From positions 62,001 through 126,000 of the forward strand of contig NZ_FQVN01000006.1 of NCBI RefSeq assembly GCF_900129375.1: a stretch of DNA of 64,000 bases, in the 5' to 3' direction. Origin of the DNA: Streptoalloteichus hindustanus. Lineage in GTDB: Bacteria; Actinomycetota; Actinomycetes; Mycobacteriales; Pseudonocardiaceae. The position numbers and the translations under genes are program-made. The notes under the pieces were generated by a model. That model had not been told where the DNA came from, ran no database searches, and saw only the letters and a list, made by a program, of their open reading frames with translations. Numbering within the stretch: the stretch's first letter is position 1; each line of letters begins with the position of its first letter. This document shows, one piece after another, positions 61,828 to 64,000 of the stretch.

Positions 61828-62798
61828 TGGCACGCACGGTCGACGTCGCGGACCTCGTCGCCCGCGCCAGACAGGGGCAGCCGCGCGCGCTCGCGCGGCT
61901 GATCTCCCTGGTCGAGGACGCCAGTCCGCAGCTTCGTGAGGTCGCCGAGGCGCTGGCCCCGCACACCGGGCGGGCCAGGGTCATCGGGCTGACCGGTTCG
62001 CCCGGCGTCGGGAAGTCGACGTCGACCTCGGCGCTGGTCTCCGCCTACCGGCGGCAGGGCAAGCGGGTCGGCGTGCTGGCCGTCGACCCGTCCTCCCCGT
62101 TCTCCGGGGGCGCGCTGCTCGGCGACCGGGTGCGGATGCAGGAGCACGCCACCGACCCCGGCGTGTTCATCCGGTCCATGGCCACCCGGGGGCACCTCGG
62201 CGGCCTGTCGTGGGCGACCCCGCAGGCGTTGCGGGTGCTCGACGCCGCCGGCTGCGACGTGGTGCTGGTGGAGACGGTCGGCGTCGGCCAGTCCGAGGTC
62301 GAGGTGGTCTCACTGGCCGACACCACGCTCGTGCTGCTCGCGCCCGGCATGGGCGACGGCATCCAGGCGGCCAAGGCCGGCATCCTGGAGGTCGCCGACG
62401 TGTTCGTGGTGAACAAGGCCGACCGGGACGGCGCGGACCAGACCGTGCGCGACCTCAAGTACATGATCTCGCTGGGCCGCAGGGAGCGGGAGGGCGCGAT
62501 CTGGCGGCCGCCGATCGTCAAGACGGTGGCGGCGCGGGCCGAGGGCCTGGACGAGGTGGTCGCCGCGATCGACGAGCACCACGACTGGATGGTCGCGCAC
62601 GGCGAACTGGAGCTGCGCCGCCGCCGCAGGGCTGAGGCCGAGATCGAGGCGATTGCCGTGGAGCGGCTGCGCGCGGAGCTGGGCGACGTGCTCGGCGGGG
62701 CGGCTCTGGAGGGGCTGGCCAAGCGCGTCGTCGCCGGGGAGTTGGACCCCTACCGGGCGGCCGACGAGCTCATCGCCACCCTGCGTGTCCAGAGCTGA
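61827..62798 (+). CDS. meaB: Methylmalonyl-CoA mutase-associated GTPase MeaB
   Basis: A 323-residue G3E-family GTPase. Walker [13 protein letters not shown] (about 54-65), [19 protein letters not shown] (switch), [13 protein letters not shown] and [10 protein letters not shown] (base-specific) are present. The C-terminal [21 protein letters not shown] is the dimerisation helix. It protects and reloads the cobalamin of methylmalonyl-CoA or ethylmalonyl-CoA mutase, which is not in this window. In actinomycetes meaB often sits by the mutase or beside mce and thiolase as here. Confidence 0.95.
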   Translation: MARTVDVADLVARARQGQPRALARLISLVEDASPQLREVAEALAPHTGRARVIGLTGSPGVGKSTSTSALVSAYRRQGKRVGVLAVDPSSPFSGGALLGDRVRMQEHATDPGVFIRSMATRGHLGGLSWATPQALRVLDAAGCDVVLVETVGVGQSEVEVVSLADTTLVLLAPGMGDGIQAAKAGILEVADVFVVNKADRDGADQTVRDLKYMISLGRREREGAIWRPPIVKTVAARAEGLDEVVAAIDEHHDWMVAHGELELRRRRRAEAEIEAIAVERLRAELGDVLGGAALEGLAKRVVAGELDPYRAADELIATLRVQS

Positions 62799-62906
62799 CC
62801 TGTTTCCGGGCTGTTCTTGCCTGTTCGGGGGAAGCTTGCCCGGTTGACTACCGCACTTTCGTGGTGAGGCTCTCGGGGGGTGCGTGTCAACTGGCTATCG
62901 CCATGC

Positions 62907-63017
62907 TGTGGACAACTTTTCTCGGTTGTCCACAGGCAATGGTGATGGGCTGGCTTCGCCCTGTGACGGGCGGATAGGCTGGTCGCGGGGCTCGCCCCCC
63001 GGGCGGGAGGGGGCTGT
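62907..63017 (+). repeat. Dispersed repeat with two DnaA-box-like 9-mers, copy 2
   Basis: TGTGGACAA (62907-62915, TTGTCCACA inverted) and TTGTCCACA (62926-62934) precede, by 38 bp, the same 45 bp core (62973-63017) as at 48882-48926, with one base changed. The spacing from the second 9-mer to the core differs by one base between the copies (47 against 46). After the core (about 63030-63100) minus-strand reading gives LTSDPADW, similar to the end of Uma2 proteins, so this may also be the relic of a Uma2 locus. Confidence 0.75.
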
Positions 63018-63109
63018 ACCGGGGCGGGGTGGTCCGCCGCCGGGGCCGAACGCCAGGACCAGTCCGCGGGGTCAGAAGTCAGGGCCAGTTGACGGGCTCC
63101 TCGGCGGGA

Positions 63110-63496
63110 TCAGTCCTGGTGCAGGCAGATCAGGTTGCCGCAGGTGTCGTCGAAGACGGCGTCGGTGCCGCCGTAGGGCATCTTGGTCGGCGGGAGCGTG
63201 AACTCGACCCCGAGCTCCGACAACCGCCGGTAGTCGCGCTCGCAGTCGTCGGTGGTCAGTGCGGTGGCGGGGTTGCCCGCGGCGCGCACGGCCTGCTGGA
63301 ACGTCCGCGACGCGCCGTCGGCCTTGGCCAGCATCAACCGCGTGCCCTCGGGATCCTCGGGCGAGACCACGGTCAGCCACCGCGAGTTCTCCCCGTAGGA
63401 CGCGTCCATCGCGACCACGAAGCCGAGCTTCTCGGTGTAGAACGCGCGCGCCCGGTCCTGGTCGTCGACGTAGATCTCGGCGAGTTTGATCCGCAT
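63110..63496 (-). CDS. VOC family (glyoxalase-like) protein
   Basis: A 128-residue vicinal-oxygen-chelate protein; ATG with AGAGGAACG upstream. KLAEIYVDDQDRARAFYTEKLGFVVAMDASYGENSRWLTVVSPE is the first beta-alpha module; DYRRLSELGVEFTLPPTKMPYGGTDAVFDDTCGNLICLHQD the second, where the usual metal Glu/His ends may be CGNLICLHQD. Such proteins act as glyoxalases, dioxygenases or resistance proteins. Substrate unknown. Confidence 0.88.
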   Translation of the reverse strand: MRIKLAEIYVDDQDRARAFYTEKLGFVVAMDASYGENSRWLTVVSPEDPEGTRLMLAKADGASRTFQQAVRAAGNPATALTTDDCERDYRRLSELGVEFTLPPTKMPYGGTDAVFDDTCGNLICLHQD

Positions 63497-63534
63497 GGTC
63501 CGTTCCTCTTCTCGGGACGTGTTCGAAACCGACG

Positions 63535-63774
63535 CTAGGCCGTTCCACCCGGACCGGCCTCCCGACGCCGCGCGCGTCCGGCCGCCCGCCGGCGCGAGCC
63601 GCGCGGGCTCCGCACGGTGTGGAGCACGGTCAGCGCCCGCTCGGCCCGTCGGGTGTCCCTCGACCAGACCGCCACGACGCCGGCGACGAGGGTGAGCAGG
63701 GCGGAGGGGGCGGAGCGGAGGAGGACGAGCGCCACGGCGAGCGCGGCGGGCAGTTCGACGAGGGAGGGAGGCAT
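63535..63774 (-). CDS. Small membrane protein, 79 residues
   Basis: ATG at 63774 with GAGGAGA eight bases upstream. A hydrophobic segment VELPAALAVALVLLRSAPSALLTLVAGVVAVW forms one or two helices, followed by a basic Arg-rich tail (SRRRAAGRARRREAG). No family recognised. It lies 38 bp upstream of the VOC gene on the same strand and may be co-transcribed. Confidence 0.55.
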   Translation of the reverse strand: MPPSLVELPAALAVALVLLRSAPSALLTLVAGVVAVWSRDTRRAERALTVLHTVRSPRGSRRRAAGRARRREAGPGGTA

Positions 63775-63911
63775 CGGCGGGTCTCCTCGCAGCGTGACGG
63801 CGACCGCCTGCGCCTCCACGACGGACCGGCAGCGCCCGCGCTGCCCGATCATCGAACCAGGAACAGACGATCTGGCGGAGCGGCCAGTGTGGCACGGCGG
63901 GCCGCCTGGTG

Positions 63912-64000
63912 ACCACGGCTACCTGGTCACCACGGCTACCTGGTCACCACGGCCGCCTGACGACCAGGACCGCTGACGACCAGTACCCGTGGATCACCAC
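63912..64000. repeat. Minisatellite, 16-17 bp units, running off the window
   Basis: Units of accacggctacctggtc: two perfect, then accacggccgcctgacg and two degraded units, and a further start at the window end. The full array length is unknown. It belongs with the other three intergenic minisatellites. Confidence 0.75.

Overview
The window is very GC-rich actinomycete DNA with many GTG starts, GTGA/ATGA stop-start overlaps and Shine-Dalgarno GGAGG boxes. Non-canonical mismatch endonuclease NucS, a sigE-cseABC type stress operon, DUF397/DUF5753/DUF6879 modules, an SPW protein and a Scy-like polar-growth coiled coil point to a filamentous actinobacterium. The style (DUF3558 lipoprotein, abundant TCCACNGTGGA palindromes) suggests Pseudonocardiales (Saccharothrix/Actinosynnema/Lentzea-like); this is inference. 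It looks chromosomal; I saw no rRNA, tRNA, CRISPR, prophage or insertion sequence.

Layout. 1-3.0 kb: a truncated LysE-type exporter, a crotonase without the catalytic glutamates, and a GabD2-like succinic semialdehyde dehydrogenase behind an inverted repeat. 3.1-7.0 kb: sigma factor, two tandem CseA-like lipoproteins, CseB and CseC. 7.5-19.8 kb: on the minus strand, a TetR gene with a palindromic operator heads a translationally coupled run (TIGR03084, AtuA/DUF1446, acyl-CoA dehydrogenase, biotin-dependent carboxylase beta and alpha, second dehydrogenase, acyl-CoA ligase), a complete branched or terpenoid acyl-CoA catabolic module, followed by an orphan solute-binding lipoprotein. 19.9-28.7 kb: small coiled-coil protein, Nudix hydrolase with an amino acid permease, NucS, a GT4/PIG-L/flippase glycoconjugate group, MOSC protein and an Old Yellow Enzyme. 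28.8-33.7 kb: HIT protein, XRE-DUF5753 with DUF397, and a sodium:solute symporter with a small membrane partner.

33.8-35.7 kb is the most unusual part: a twice-frameshifted DddA-like double-stranded DNA cytosine deaminase toxin, lacking one zinc cysteine, followed directly by three tandem Imm1 immunity genes. 36-48 kb: DUF3558 lipoprotein, XRE-TPR regulator, a second aldehyde dehydrogenase, an iron-boxed siderophore-binding lipoprotein, a DUF6879-XRE pair, a PTS-type dihydroxyacetone kinase (dhaKLM) and an internally duplicated 3-hydroxyacyl-CoA dehydrogenase. 48-54 kb: a frameshifted Uma2 gene beside a repeat element with two DnaA-box-like 9-mers, and small housekeeping enzymes. 54-63 kb: a Scy-like hendecad coiled coil, crotonyl-CoA carboxylase/reductase, methylmalonyl-CoA epimerase, acetyl-CoA acetyltransferase and MeaB, i.e. 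ethylmalonyl-CoA/methylmalonyl-CoA metabolism next to a polar-growth gene, much as in Streptomyces. A second copy of the 48.8 kb repeat lies at 62.9 kb.

Most intergenic ends carry strong GC hairpins (terminators), and four intergenic spacers hold 14-17 bp minisatellites. Start sites were chosen from Shine-Dalgarno spacing, coupling to the previous stop and family length; all functional names rest on reading motifs by eye, not on database searches.
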